Of a stretch of DNA of 9,936 bases, positions 1 through 6,706 are shown piece by piece. The notes under the pieces are model-generated. The model saw only the letters and a list, made by a program, of their open reading frames with translations, ran no database searches and was not told the DNA's origin. The DNA is taken from NCBI GenBank assembly GCA_030744095.1, contig JASLRF010000579.1, positions 1 through 9,936 on the forward strand. Direction: 5' to 3'. The position numbers were made by a program, and so were the translations under genes. The DNA comes from Pirellulaceae bacterium (GTDB lineage Bacteria > Planctomycetota > Planctomycetia > Pirellulales > Pirellulaceae). Each line of letters begins with the position of its first letter. The stretch's first letter is position 1.

Positions 1-114
1 GTCTCGCCAGTGTCCGATTTGAATGCGCTGGCCGTTTTGTCTCCACGTCGAATGTTGGTTACCAAGGCCGCTTTGGATGTGATTAAAGAACGAAGCGCCG
101 CGGCAGCGTCTTAG
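1..114 (+). CDS. rplD: 50S ribosomal protein L4 (uL4), C-terminal fragment
   Basis: This is the last 37 codons of an open reading frame that enters from the left edge and ends at TAG 112-114. The visible residues include DLNALAVLSPRRMLVTKAALDV, which fits the end of uL4, where a DLN-(x)-DVL-x-(x)-R-x-LVLTKAAL pattern is usual. L4 binds 23S rRNA, and a loop of it lines the exit tunnel. In E. coli it also represses its own S10 operon, but the parts needed to judge that here (the RNA-binding globular region and the operon leader) are outside the window. Its place just before rplW is the standard S10 order. The assignment rests on a short tail plus gene order. Confidence 0.88.
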   Translation, partial: VSPVSDLNALAVLSPRRMLVTKAALDVIKERSAAAAS

Positions 115-145
115 TTGCTGAGAACCGTTTCACGGAATTAATACG

Positions 146-466
146 ATGGCGCACACTGCCGAAAAAACTAAAGTGAAGAAAATCGTACTCGAGCCACATC
201 AGATTGTGTTGCGGCCCCTAGTCACCGAGAAGGGTGTTCATCGATCGTCGCGACAGAATCAGTATGCGTTCGAAGTGAATCCTTTAGCGGACAAGGATGA
301 CATCCGCAACGCGATTGAAGCCTTGTTCGATGTCCGGGTCATTAAGGTCAGGACGCAGAATCGTCGTGGAAAGCCCCGGCGCTATCGCTTCAAGTTCGGT
401 CGCACCAATTCCTGGAAGAAAGCGTTGGTGACGCTGGACGCCGAGCATCGGATTGACTTCTTCTAA
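146..466 (+). CDS. rplW: 50S ribosomal protein L23 (uL23)
   Basis: L23 sits at the mouth of the ribosomal exit tunnel and is the docking site for trigger factor and SRP. The 106-residue product has the usual pattern: RPLVTEKG near residues 23-30, a QYAFEVNPLADKDDIRNAIE segment in the middle, then the basic loop RRGKPRRYRFKFGRTNSWKKA that reaches into rRNA. The N-terminal 20 residues are a lysine-rich extension before the core, so the protein is slightly longer than the roughly 100-residue bacterial norm. ATG 146 is the only sensible start. Only a weak purine stretch (ACGGAA) lies upstream, so translation may depend on coupling to rplD, 31 nt away. Confidence 0.97.
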   Translation: MAHTAEKTKVKKIVLEPHQIVLRPLVTEKGVHRSSRQNQYAFEVNPLADKDDIRNAIEALFDVRVIKVRTQNRRGKPRRYRFKFGRTNSWKKALVTLDAEHRIDFF

Positions 467-518
467 ACGGCCGACGGTGGCGCTCGATTGGAATAGCTCA
501 AAGAAGTAGAAGGCAGTC

Positions 519-1376
519 ATGGGAATACGAAAATACAAGCCAACTTCCGCTGGACGGCGTGATGCGACGGTGAGCGATTTTGCGTCGCTCACCAAGGGTG
601 TTAAGCCAGAGAAGCAGTTGATGCGCCCACTCACCAAGACGGGTGGTCGCAACAACCAGGGCAAGATTACGACGCGGCACCGTGGCGGTGGCCACAAGCG
701 TCGATATCGCGTCATTGACTTTCGCCGCAACAAGGATGGCGTGCCAGCCAAGGTGCATTCCATCGAGTATGATCCCAATCGGAGCGCGCGTATTGCATTG
801 TTACACTACATCGACGGCGAAAAACGCTACATCATCGCCCCTGATGGCTTGATTGCCGGCGACCGTTTGCAGAGCGGTCCGGACGCGCCTCCGACGGTGG
901 GCAATTGTCTGTCGCTGAAGAACATTCCGCTGGGAACGTCGGTTCACAATATAGAGTTGTTGCCGGGCCGTGGCGGACGGATGTGTCGCAGTGCTGGGTC
1001 GTCGGCCACGCTCGTTGCCCGCGAGGCTACTTGGGCACAGCTAACCCTGCCCAGTGGCGAGATTCGTCGCGTACCAGCGGCCTGCCGCGCCACGATCGGT
1101 AAGGTTGGCAACGCCGATCACATGGCGATTGTGTTAGGCAAGGCGGGACGTAAACGCTGGTTGGGGCGTCGTCCGCATGTGCGTGGAACGGCCATGAACC
1201 CAATCGATCATCCGCATGGTGGCGGTGAAGGTCGAACCAAGGGTGGTCGTCATCCAGTTAGTCCGACCGGCAAGCCGGCAAAAGGTGGGTCGACCCGGCA
1301 GCGCCGCAAGCCATCGAATTCGTCAATTGTTCGGCGTCGTCGTTCGCGACGGTATGGCCAGCTTCGAATAAAATAG
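519..1376 (+). CDS. rplB: 50S ribosomal protein L2 (uL2)
   Basis: L2 is a primary 23S rRNA binder near the peptidyl-transferase centre and is needed for subunit joining. The 285-residue protein aligns over its whole length with bacterial L2: [11 protein letters not shown] near the start, [20 protein letters not shown] at 43-62, [12 protein letters not shown] around 83-94, and the hallmark [15 protein letters not shown]. His231 and His233 lie in that motif, and one of them corresponds to the conserved His229 of E. coli L2. It is about 12 residues longer than E. coli L2, mostly through a very basic C-terminus ending [14 protein letters not shown]. An AGAAGG ribosome site at 508-513 lies 5 nt before ATG 519. 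The gap to rplW is 52 nt and shows no other feature. Confidence 0.98.
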   Translation: MGIRKYKPTSAGRRDATVSDFASLTKGVKPEKQLMRPLTKTGGRNNQGKITTRHRGGGHKRRYRVIDFRRNKDGVPAKVHSIEYDPNRSARIALLHYIDGEKRYIIAPDGLIAGDRLQSGPDAPPTVGNCLSLKNIPLGTSVHNIELLPGRGGRMCRSAGSSATLVAREATWAQLTLPSGEIRRVPAACRATIGKVGNADHMAIVLGKAGRKRWLGRRPHVRGTAMNPIDHPHGGGEGRTKGGRHPVSPTGKPAKGGSTRQRRKPSNSSIVRRRRSRRYGQLRIK

Positions 1377-1416
1377 TCCATTCACACGACGGTAAATCCT
1401 CAGGATAGTCCTCAGT

Positions 1417-1686
1417 ATGAGCAGGTCACTAAAGAAAGGTCCTTTTGTCGATCTTCGGCTGTACCAGAAGGTACAGAAGCAGCAGGAGACGGGCAGATCC
1501 GATCCGATTAAGACGTGGGCCCGAGCGTGCACAATTGTCCCCGAGTTCGTGGGCGCCACGTTCATGGTCCACAATGGTAAAGCTCATCTCAAGGTGCTGG
1601 TAACCGAGGATATGGTTGGACATAAGTTGGGCGAATTTGCGCCCACGAGAACGTTCCGCGGTCACGGTGGCAAAGGGAAACGCTAA
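1417..1686 (+). CDS. rpsS: 30S ribosomal protein S19 (uS19)
   Basis: S19 sits in the head of the small subunit with S13 and contacts the A-site region. The 89-residue protein starts with the family's [11 protein letters not shown] block and carries the central [17 protein letters not shown] motif. Its C-terminus, [18 protein letters not shown], is also typical. Length matches the usual 87-95 residues. ATG 1417 is fixed by the conserved N-terminus, and AGGATAG at 1402-1408 is the likely ribosome site. The 40-nt gap after rplB contains a short direct repeat, CCTCAG, whose two copies are separated by GATAGT. I attach no function to it. Confidence 0.97.
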   Translation: MSRSLKKGPFVDLRLYQKVQKQQETGRSDPIKTWARACTIVPEFVGATFMVHNGKAHLKVLVTEDMVGHKLGEFAPTRTFRGHGGKGKR

Positions 1687-1710
1687 GCGTCCGCGCAGCG
1701 AATTTGATAC

Positions 1711-1716
1711 AAGGAT
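1711..1716 (+). promoter_or_regulatory. Ribosome binding site deciding the rplV start
   Basis: AAGGAT lies 8 nt upstream of ATG 1725 and inside the possible extension from TTG 1704. It therefore supports the shorter L22. Confidence 0.7.
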
Positions 1717-1724
1717 CAATAAGC

Positions 1725-2081
1725 ATGGCATTCCGCGCCAAGCACAAAAACGCCCGCATCAGTCCACGCAAGGTACGCCCCATGGCAGACCTGATTCGTG
1801 GTAAGTTCGCGGATGAAGCGTTGGATATCTTGCAGTACCAGCCGAATCGTGGTGCTCGATTGTTGGAGAAAGTGCTGCGTAGTGCATTGGGAAACGCGCA
1901 GGATCCGGATCAGAATCCGGGGCGGACCGTGCGGATCGACCGGTTAGTTGTTACTGATGCACGCGTGGATGGTGGCCCCACCTTCAAGCGGATTCGTCCG
2001 CGGGCACGCGGGATGGCCTTTTGGGTTATCAAACGGATGTCACATATTCATGTCGCCTTGGAAGACATTAACGAGCTGTAA
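1725..2081 (+). CDS. rplV: 50S ribosomal protein L22 (uL22)
   Basis: L22 binds all domains of 23S rRNA, and its long beta-hairpin lines the exit tunnel, where changes give macrolide resistance in other bacteria. The 118-residue product has the N-terminal AKHKNARISPRKVRPMADLIRGK block and helix residues 30-57. The hairpin covers about 84-107 (GPTFKRIRPRARGMAFWVIKR) and is followed by SHIHV. The frame is open upstream to a TTG at 1704. I chose ATG 1725 because AAGGAT at 1711-1716 lies 8 nt before it and because the family normally starts close to this point. Residues 59-65 (QDPDQNP) form a small insert whose codons also form a perfect 6-bp inverted repeat at 1905-1920. Confidence 0.96.
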   Translation: MAFRAKHKNARISPRKVRPMADLIRGKFADEALDILQYQPNRGARLLEKVLRSALGNAQDPDQNPGRTVRIDRLVVTDARVDGGPTFKRIRPRARGMAFWVIKRMSHIHVALEDINEL

Positions 2082-2098
2082 CCAAAAGAGCATTAGCT

Positions 2099-2809
2099 AT
2101 GGGTCAAAAAGTTAATCCTGTCGGTTTTCGCACAGGCGTCATGGTGGGCTGGAAGAGCCGCTGGTATGCCTCCAAGCAGGAGTATGCCGAGCTACTGGTC
2201 GAAGACCTCCGGGTCCGGGACTTTATTAAGAAACATCCGAAGAAGCAGCAGTATCGCAACGCCGGAATTGACCGGATTGAGATCGAGCGGACACGCGATG
2301 AAGTGAAGGTGATTCTGTTCGTGGCTCGACCTGGTTTGATCATTGGCAAAAAAGGCCAAGAGGTCGAATTGCTCCAGGAGGAGTTACAGAACTTGATTGG
2401 ACGTCGAGTTAACTTGAAGATTGAAGAAATCAAGCGTCCAGAGCTGCAGGCTCAATTAGTCGCAGAAGATATATCCAACCAGCTTTCACGCCGCTCGAGT
2501 TTCCGCCGCACGATCAAACGAGCGATGGAACAAACGATGGATGCTGGGGCCAAGGGAATTAAGATTCGCTTGGCGGGACGTCTGGGTGGCGCTGAAATGG
2601 CGAGAATCGAAAAGCAGATCTCAGGTTCGATTCCGTTGAGCACGCTCCGAGCAAGAATCGATTACGGTTTCACCGAAGCCAAGACGCCTCAAGGACATAT
2701 TGGGGTTCAGGTTTGGGTGAACCAAGGAATGTACGAAGGAGAATCCGATGGCGTTGATGCCGAAGCGGGTCAAGCACCGAAAAAGCCAAAGAGGACATAT
2801 AAAAGGTAA
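2099..2809 (+). CDS. rpsC: 30S ribosomal protein S3 (uS3)
   Basis: S3 forms part of the mRNA entry channel and its helicase activity with S4 and S5. The 236-residue protein begins MGQKVNPVGFRTGV. It has a type II KH domain with the GxxG loop in IIGKKGQE (81-88), and a C-terminal domain with AGRLGGAEMAR, then LSTLRARIDYG and GHIGVQVWV. The core ends near residue 207. The remaining tail of about 29 residues is acidic, then basic (KKPKRTYKR). ATG 2099 is preceded by AAGAG at 2086-2090. The last 20 codons or so overlap rplP in another frame (2748-2809). No frameshift is needed to explain either protein. Confidence 0.98.
   Translation: MGQKVNPVGFRTGVMVGWKSRWYASKQEYAELLVEDLRVRDFIKKHPKKQQYRNAGIDRIEIERTRDEVKVILFVARPGLIIGKKGQEVELLQEELQNLIGRRVNLKIEEIKRPELQAQLVAEDISNQLSRRSSFRRTIKRAMEQTMDAGAKGIKIRLAGRLGGAEMARIEKQISGSIPLSTLRARIDYGFTEAKTPQGHIGVQVWVNQGMYEGESDGVDAEAGQAPKKPKRTYKR
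2736..2741 (+). promoter_or_regulatory. Ribosome binding site of rplP inside rpsC
   Basis: AAGGAG lies 6 nt before ATG 2748 and within the rpsC reading frame. It is the strongest Shine-Dalgarno match in this part of the window. It favours ATG 2748 over the in-frame ATG 2757, which would be 15 nt away. Confidence 0.8.
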
Positions 2810-3164
2810 TGCGACTCGCGGTAACCGTGTGGTCTTTGGCGATTTCGCGTTACAGGCCATGCAGGGCGGCTGGATCAAGGCTCAGACGATTGAAGCCGGC
2901 CGGATCGCGGCACAGCAGTACATTCGTGGTGAAGGTAGATTGTACGTGCGGATGTTTCCGCACCGTTCAATTACTTCGACCCCGCTGGAAACCCGCATGG
3001 GTAAAGGTAAGGGGGAACCCGAGCATTGGGTCGCCACCGTCAAGCCTGGCACGGTGATGTACGAGTTGAGTGGCGTTACGGAGGAGCAGGCACGTGTTTG
3101 CTTCGCTCGTTTGGCGCACAAGATGCCTGTACGGGTTCGCTTCACGCGACGTCGGCCAGCCTAA
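2748..3164 (+). CDS. rplP: 50S ribosomal protein L16 (uL16)
   Basis: L16 helps position A-site tRNA and is a late-assembling 50S protein. The 138-residue product has the family N-terminus MPKRVKHRKSQRG and GDFALQAMQGGWIKAQTIEAGR in the middle. The conserved loop ETRMGKGKGEPEHWVATVKPG follows. Arg83, just before MGKGKG, matches Arg81 of E. coli L16, which is hydroxylated there. Length equals the usual 136-139 residues. The start at 2748 is supported by AAGGAG 6 nt upstream and puts the first 20 codons inside the end of rpsC, in the +1 frame relative to it. Translation is probably coupled to rpsC, although the strong ribosome site would allow independent initiation. Confidence 0.97.
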   Translation: MALMPKRVKHRKSQRGHIKGNATRGNRVVFGDFALQAMQGGWIKAQTIEAGRIAAQQYIRGEGRLYVRMFPHRSITSTPLETRMGKGKGEPEHWVATVKPGTVMYELSGVTEEQARVCFARLAHKMPVRVRFTRRRPA

Positions 3165-3190
3165 GTAGATAAGCGGAGAGAAGTGTTGCG

Positions 3191-3412
3191 ATGAAAGCTG
3201 CGGAATTAAGAGATATGAGCGACGAGCAATTGCAGCTAACGCTCAATGAAACGTGCGAGCGATTATTCCGCTTGCGAATGCAGGCCCAAACCGAACGGTT
3301 GGACGCTCCCAGCGAGTTGCGCCACCATCGTCGACTTGTCGCCCGCATTAAGACCGTACAGCGAGCCCGTGAACTAGCAAAAGAAGTGAAAGAGGTGGCC
3401 TCTGCCAGCTAA
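3191..3412 (+). CDS. rpmC: 50S ribosomal protein L29 (uL29)
   Basis: L29 is a small two-helix protein beside L23 at the tunnel exit. The 73-residue product starts MKAAELRDMSDEQLQ, then has a first helix with ERLFRLRMQAQTERLD and a second with HRRLVARIKTVQRAREL, which is the family pattern. It is slightly longer than many L29 proteins through a charged and small-residue tail (AKEVKEVASAS). A GGAGAG site at 3175-3180 lies 10 nt before ATG 3191. The stop codon TAA lies in the loop of a strong inverted repeat described separately. Confidence 0.95.
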   Translation: MKAAELRDMSDEQLQLTLNETCERLFRLRMQAQTERLDAPSELRHHRRLVARIKTVQRARELAKEVKEVASAS

Positions 3413-3423
3413 ATGCTGGCGGA
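3401..3423 (+). other. Inverted repeat enclosing the rpmC stop codon
   Basis: GCCAGC (3404-3409), loop TAAAT, GCTGGC (3415-3420) makes a perfect 6-bp stem. It can extend outward by a T-G wobble, a C-G pair and a T-A pair to 9 bp. The loop holds the rpmC stop codon TAA. No T-run follows, so it does not look like an intrinsic terminator. It ends 17 nt before the chosen rpsQ start and could affect coupling or mRNA processing (inference). Confidence 0.45.
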
Positions 3424-3440
3424 TGCAGCCGGGGATAATT

Positions 3441-3731
3441 ATGCCTAAGAAAATGGCCATTGGTGTTGTCACCAGCGACAGAATGAACAAGACCCGACGT
3501 GTGGAAATCCGCGGGTTGGTGCCGCACCCTAAGTACGGCAAGTACATTCGTCAACGCACGGTGTGCTATGTGCACGACGAGAACAATGACGCGGGCTTGG
3601 GTGATACGGTGGAGATCGTCGAAGCACCGCCGATTTCCAAGAAGAAGCGATGGCAATTGGTTCGTGTGGTTGAGAAGAGCCGAGCAGTCGACGTGGCCGC
3701 ATTGAAGGCGACTCGTGAGTCTGGAAACTAA
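3441..3731 (+). CDS. rpsQ: 30S ribosomal protein S17 (uS17)
   Basis: S17 is a primary 16S rRNA binder with an OB-type beta barrel. The 96-residue protein has MAIGVVTSDRMNKTRRVEI (5-23), VPHPKYGKYIRQRT (27-40) and the hallmark YVHDENNDAGLGDTVEI (43-59), then KKKRWQLVRVVEKS. A C-terminal extension of about 16 residues follows. The frame opens at ATG 3423, but that codon lies inside the hairpin at the end of rpmC and has no room for a ribosome site. I chose ATG 3441, which has GGGGAT at 3431-3436 just before it and gives the usual MPKK-type N-terminus. The 3423 start would add six residues. Confidence 0.95.
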   Translation: MPKKMAIGVVTSDRMNKTRRVEIRGLVPHPKYGKYIRQRTVCYVHDENNDAGLGDTVEIVEAPPISKKKRWQLVRVVEKSRAVDVAALKATRESGN

Positions 3732-3755
3732 GGTATGGCGGCCAAAGGGTAAACG

Positions 3756-4124
3756 ATGATTCAGCAAGAGAGCAGATTACTTGTTGCCGACAACACCGGT
3801 GCCAAAGAGATCATGTGCATCAAGGTGTTAGGCGGTTCGCGGCGTCGTTTCGCGACGTTGGGCGACGTGATTATCTGTAGTGTAAAACGTGTGATTCCCG
3901 GTAGTGAAGTCAAGAAGAAGGCCATTGTGCGTGCTGTGATCGTGCGTGTACGCCAGCCGTCGCGCCGATCTGATGGCAGTTACATTCGCTTTGACAGCAA
4001 TGCCGCTGTGATCATTGACACTGATAACAACCCACGCGGAACGCGGATTTTTGGTGCCGTGGCACGAGAACTTCGTGAGCGCAACTTCATGAAGATTGTG
4101 AGCCTCGCCAACGAGGTTGTCTAA
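3756..4124 (+). CDS. rplN: 50S ribosomal protein L14 (uL14)
   Basis: L14 lies on the 50S interface near the sarcin-ricin loop and makes an intersubunit bridge. The 122-residue protein has exactly the canonical length. It begins [27 protein letters not shown] and contains [20 protein letters not shown] and then [24 protein letters not shown], all family signatures. ATG 3756 is preceded by AAAGGG at 3744-3749 with 6 nt spacing. In E. coli rplN is the first gene of the spc operon. Here it follows rpsQ after only 24 nt, which leaves little room for a separate promoter and suggests S10 and spc are co-transcribed (inference). Confidence 0.98.
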   Translation: MIQQESRLLVADNTGAKEIMCIKVLGGSRRRFATLGDVIICSVKRVIPGSEVKKKAIVRAVIVRVRQPSRRSDGSYIRFDSNAAVIIDTDNNPRGTRIFGAVARELRERNFMKIVSLANEVV

Positions 4125-4135
4125 CTGAGGAAGCA

Positions 4136-4486
4136 ATGAACGTCAAAGTAAATGATATGGTCGTGGTGGTTGCCGGTGACGACCGCGGTCAGCGCGGCAA
4201 GGTGCTATCGGTCGATCACGAGAAACGCAAGGTTTTGGTCGAAGGCGTGAATCGTGTTTACAAGCACGTGCGTCGCAGCCAGAAGAATCCACAAGGCGGT
4301 CGTTTGTCCAAAGAGATGCCCGTCAATGTTTCCAACGTGATGCTCATTTGCCCGCAAACAAACGAACCCACGCGTGTCGGCGTTCGCTATTTGGACGACG
4401 GCAGTAAAGAACGATACTCGAAGAAAAGTGGTGTCTCCATGGGCGTGATTTCGCCTGCTCGGAGCGTCTACGCGAAAAAACCATGA
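4136..4486 (+). CDS. rplX: 50S ribosomal protein L24 (uL24)
   Basis: L24 is an assembly-initiating 50S protein that binds the 5' end of 23S rRNA. The 116-residue product has an N-terminal KOW motif (residues about 5-32, VNDMVVVVAGDDRGQRGKV) and GVNRVYKHVRRSQKNPQGG (37-55). The C-terminal part is CPQTNEPTRVGVRYLDDGSKERYSKKSG. Some bacterial L24 proteins carry a four-cysteine ribbon there. Here only Cys72 remains, so zinc binding is not expected. A TGAGGAAG ribosome site sits just before ATG 4136, and the gap to rplN is 11 nt. Its TGA stop overlaps the rplE ATG by 4 nt (ATGA), a sign of translational coupling. Confidence 0.97.
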   Translation: MNVKVNDMVVVVAGDDRGQRGKVLSVDHEKRKVLVEGVNRVYKHVRRSQKNPQGGRLSKEMPVNVSNVMLICPQTNEPTRVGVRYLDDGSKERYSKKSGVSMGVISPARSVYAKKP

Positions 4487-5049
4487 TCCCGCGATTACAA
4501 GAAAAATACGAACAGGAAATCCTGCCCACCCTGGCCGAGAAGTTCAGCCAGAGCAATCATCTGGCATTGCCTCGATTGCAGAAAATCGTCGTCAACATGG
4601 GCGTCGGTGAGGCAATTCAGGAAAAGAAGTACATGGAAACCGCGGTGGAGGCTTTGACTCAAATCGTGGGTCAAAAGCCCATCATCACGAAGGCCCGGAA
4701 ATCGATCGCTGGTTTTCGCCTTCGCGAAGAAATGCCGATCGGCTGCAAAGCGACCCTTCGCCGCCAACGCATGTATGAGTTTCTGGATCGCCTGATTTCC
4801 GTTGCGCTGCCTCGGGTTCGTGACTTTCGTGGGCTCAGCGCAAATGCTTTCGACAAGAACGGAAACTACAGTATGGGTCTGGTGGAACAGTTGGTGTTTC
4901 CCGAGTTGAATCCAGATCGATTCACGCGAGTCCAGGGGTTGAATATTACCATGGTCACTTCGACCCGTAGCGACGACGAAGCACGCGAACTGTTGCGTTT
5001 GCTGGGTATGCCGTTCCAACAGCCAGAAACCACCGCGGGCGCCGCCTAA
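4483..5049 (+). CDS. rplE: 50S ribosomal protein L5 (uL5)
   Basis: L5 binds 5S rRNA and contacts P-site tRNA and S13 in the central protuberance. The 188-residue product has RLQKIVVNMGVGEA (31-44), QKPIITKARKSIAGFRLRE (64-82), PIGCKATLRRQRMYEFLDRL and DFRGLSANAFDKNGNYSMGL, the expected blocks in order. It is about 9 residues longer than E. coli L5, through an Ala/Thr-rich tail ending PETTAGAA. The start codon overlaps the rplX stop (ATGA), so no separate ribosome site is needed. In E. coli this junction is where S8 binds to repress the spc operon. I did not find a convincing copy of that RNA element by eye. Confidence 0.97.
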   Translation: MIPRLQEKYEQEILPTLAEKFSQSNHLALPRLQKIVVNMGVGEAIQEKKYMETAVEALTQIVGQKPIITKARKSIAGFRLREEMPIGCKATLRRQRMYEFLDRLISVALPRVRDFRGLSANAFDKNGNYSMGLVEQLVFPELNPDRFTRVQGLNITMVTSTRSDDEARELLRLLGMPFQQPETTAGAA

Positions 5050-5088
5050 CGGTCGGTGTGAAACCTCTCATCAAAACGGATAAGAATC

Positions 5089-5274
5089 GTGGCGAGCAAG
5101 TCAAAAATCGCAAAAGCGAAACTGCCTCCAAAGTTTTCATCGCGTGTGCAGCGACGCTGCAACGTGTGCGGACGACCGCGTGCCGTCTATCGAAAATTCG
5201 GCATTTGCCGAATTTGTTTTCGCAAGTTCGCGGACCAGGGACTGATTCCTGGTGTTCGTAAGTCGAGCTGGTAA
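5089..5274 (+). CDS. rpsN: 30S ribosomal protein S14, zinc-binding type (uS14)
   Basis: S14 is a late-binding protein of the 30S head. This 61-residue form is the short zinc-ribbon type, with Cys24-x2-Cys27 and Cys40-x2-Cys43 (CNVCGRP and CRICFR). It ends in the usual [15 protein letters not shown]. The longer cysteine-free form, used by E. coli and others during zinc shortage, has about 100 residues. The start is GTG 5089, which gives the normal [10 protein letters not shown]-terminus. Upstream purines (GGATAAGAA, 5078-5086) make a modest ribosome site. The zinc form implies the cell normally has enough zinc. Whether a zinc-independent paralogue exists elsewhere cannot be seen from this window. 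Confidence 0.96.
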   Translation: MASKSKIAKAKLPPKFSSRVQRRCNVCGRPRAVYRKFGICRICFRKFADQGLIPGVRKSSW

Positions 5275-5293
5275 TTAAGGAAACCCAATCAAC

Positions 5294-5689
5294 ATGATGA
5301 CCGACCCGATTGCCGATATGCTGACGCGGATCCGCAACGCGGTAAGCGTCGAACGGCCCCACGTCGAATTGCCGGCATCCAAAGTGAAACGCGGTTTGGC
5401 GGAAGTGCTCAAACGCGAAGGATATATTTGGGATTTTGACGAAGTCGAAACCAAGCCGGTCCAGCAGTTGAAGCTGGACTTGAAATATGGGCCCAATGGC
5501 GAACGCGTGATTCAGCGAATCCGACGGATCAGCAAACCCGGACGCCGCGTTTACCGAAAAGCCCGCGACCTCAAACCGGTATTGAACGGTTTGGGAATTA
5601 CGATCATTAGCACAAGCCGCGGTGTTGTCAGCGACCGAGAGGCACGGCAGAGAAATCTAGGCGGCGAAGTGCTGTGCGAGGTCTGGTAG
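5294..5689 (+). CDS. rpsH: 30S ribosomal protein S8 (uS8)
   Basis: S8 binds the central domain of 16S rRNA and, in E. coli, represses the spc operon. The 131-residue protein begins with the family's DPIADMLTRIRNA (4-16). Its C-terminal RNA-binding signature runs from ISTSRGVVSDREAR (105-118) to GGEVLCEVW at the end. Length is the usual 130-132 residues. Two adjacent ATG codons are possible (5294 and 5297). I took 5294 because AAGGA at 5277-5281 is nearer, though its 12-nt spacing is long. The gap to rpsN is 19 nt. Confidence 0.97.
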   Translation: MMTDPIADMLTRIRNAVSVERPHVELPASKVKRGLAEVLKREGYIWDFDEVETKPVQQLKLDLKYGPNGERVIQRIRRISKPGRRVYRKARDLKPVLNGLGITIISTSRGVVSDREARQRNLGGEVLCEVW

Positions 5690-5711
5690 CAGACGGCAAA
5701 GTGAGAGAATT

Positions 5712-6254
5712 ATGTCCCGCATTGGAAAGAAACCGGTTCCCATCATCGACGGCGTTAAAGTCGCTGTCAAAGACCGTAAGGTTACGGTCGATGGGCCGTT
5801 AGGAAAACTCGAATTCGAGCATCGAGCCGAAGTCAGCGTATCGATCGACGAGGACGCCAAACAGGTTGTAGTCACCCGCGATTCCGACGAAAGCGCGTCG
5901 CGCGCCTTCCACGGACTTACGCGGTCGTTGATCGCAAACATGATTCAAGGTGTTAAAGAAGGCTATGAAAAGCGTCTGGAAATCGTAGGTGTCGGGTACG
6001 TTGGTTCGGTGCAAGGGCAAGAACTGAACTTGCGCGTCGGCTACGCGAACGAACTTAAGAAAAAAATCCCCACCGGCCTTGATGTTACCTGTCCGGATCA
6101 GACGCACGTTGTCGTCAAAGGCTGCAGTAAGCAGATGGTTGGCCAATTTGCGGCAGAAGTGCGAGCCTTGCGAAAGCCCGAACCCTACAAGGGCAAAGGG
6201 ATTCGTTATCAAGGCGAACACGTCAAGTTGAAGCCGGGTAAAGCGGCAACTTAA
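5712..6254 (+). CDS. rplF: 50S ribosomal protein L6 (uL6)
   Basis: L6 binds 23S rRNA near the sarcin-ricin loop at the factor-binding site. The 180-residue product starts MSRIGKKPVPI and contains two copies of the L6 fold. The first holds TVDGPLGKLE (25-34), and the second holds LEIVGVGYVGSVQGQELNLRVGY (89-111). The C-terminal signature PEPYKGKGIRY is at 156-166 and is followed by a basic tail. Length is normal for bacteria. ATG 5712 is preceded by GAGAG at 5703-5707. It lies 22 nt after rpsH and 14 nt before rplR. Confidence 0.97.
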   Translation: MSRIGKKPVPIIDGVKVAVKDRKVTVDGPLGKLEFEHRAEVSVSIDEDAKQVVVTRDSDESASRAFHGLTRSLIANMIQGVKEGYEKRLEIVGVGYVGSVQGQELNLRVGYANELKKKIPTGLDVTCPDQTHVVVKGCSKQMVGQFAAEVRALRKPEPYKGKGIRYQGEHVKLKPGKAAT

Positions 6255-6268
6255 TCGAGGTATAAAAC

Positions 6269-6637
6269 GTGAATAAAGAAAAGATGATTGCGAAGCAGCG
6301 GCAGCGGCGACGCTACCATTCCCGTAGCAAGTCGCGGGGCACCGTCGAGCGGCCTCGGCTGTCAGTGTTTCGCAGTCACAAACATATTGCATGTCAGGTT
6401 ATTGACGATGTGACACGCAAGACAATCGTTTCGGCCAGCACGCGAGATTCCGATGTTGCGAAGTCCATTTCGTATGGTGGCAACAAGGATGCGGCGGTGG
6501 CAATTGGCAAGGCCGTGGCGGAGAAAGCGATCGCAGCTGGTGTTAAGCAGGTCCGCTTCGATCGTGGTGATTATCAATACCACGGTCGCGTTGCGGCTCT
6601 CGCCGATGCGGCTCGCGAAGCAGGCCTCAGTTTCTAG
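6269..6637 (+). CDS. rplR: 50S ribosomal protein L18 (uL18)
   Basis: L18 binds 5S rRNA together with L5 and anchors the central protuberance. The 122-residue protein has a very basic N-terminal stretch (about residues 8-25, [16 protein letters not shown]), then [20 protein letters not shown], which is the core signature. [25 protein letters not shown] and the final [19 protein letters not shown] follow. The start is GTG 6269, with CGAGG at 6256-6260 8 nt upstream. Length matches the 115-122 residues normal for bacteria. Confidence 0.97.
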   Translation: MNKEKMIAKQRQRRRYHSRSKSRGTVERPRLSVFRSHKHIACQVIDDVTRKTIVSASTRDSDVAKSISYGGNKDAAVAIGKAVAEKAIAAGVKQVRFDRGDYQYHGRVAALADAAREAGLSF

Positions 6638-6692
6638 GACAATCAGCTTCTGAGACAAACAGATCCAACCGTACATCCCCAAAGGCTTCCCC

Positions 6693-6697
6693 AGGAG
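6693..6697 (+). promoter_or_regulatory. Ribosome binding site deciding the rpsE start
   Basis: AGGAG ends 9 nt before GTG 6707 and immediately before TTG 6698. A start at 6698 would leave no spacing, so GTG 6707 is favoured. Confidence 0.7.
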
Positions 6698-6706
6698 TTG
6701 TCAATC

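Noticed and set aside
284..778. Minus-strand ORF of 164 codons across rplW and rplB
   Set aside because: It lies opposite two certain ribosomal protein genes, resembles no family I know and has no ribosome site. It is a shadow frame.
2748..2809. Frameshift or sequencing error at the rpsC-rplP junction
   Set aside because: S3 and L16 are each complete, L16 has its normal N-terminus and a strong ribosome site, and S3 ends at a proper stop. The overlap needs no error.
4440..4520. S8-binding translational operator at the rplX-rplE junction, as in E. coli
   Set aside because: I could not fold a convincing mimic of the 16S helix 21 site by eye. A covariance search would be needed to support it.
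5058..5261. Plus-strand ORF of 67 codons overlapping rpsN
   Set aside because: The zinc-type S14 in the other frame is certain, and this peptide has no family features.
5799..6392. Minus-strand ORF of 197 codons across rplF and rplR
   Set aside because: Its length comes from codon bias of the real genes on the plus strand. The protein shows no recognisable domain.
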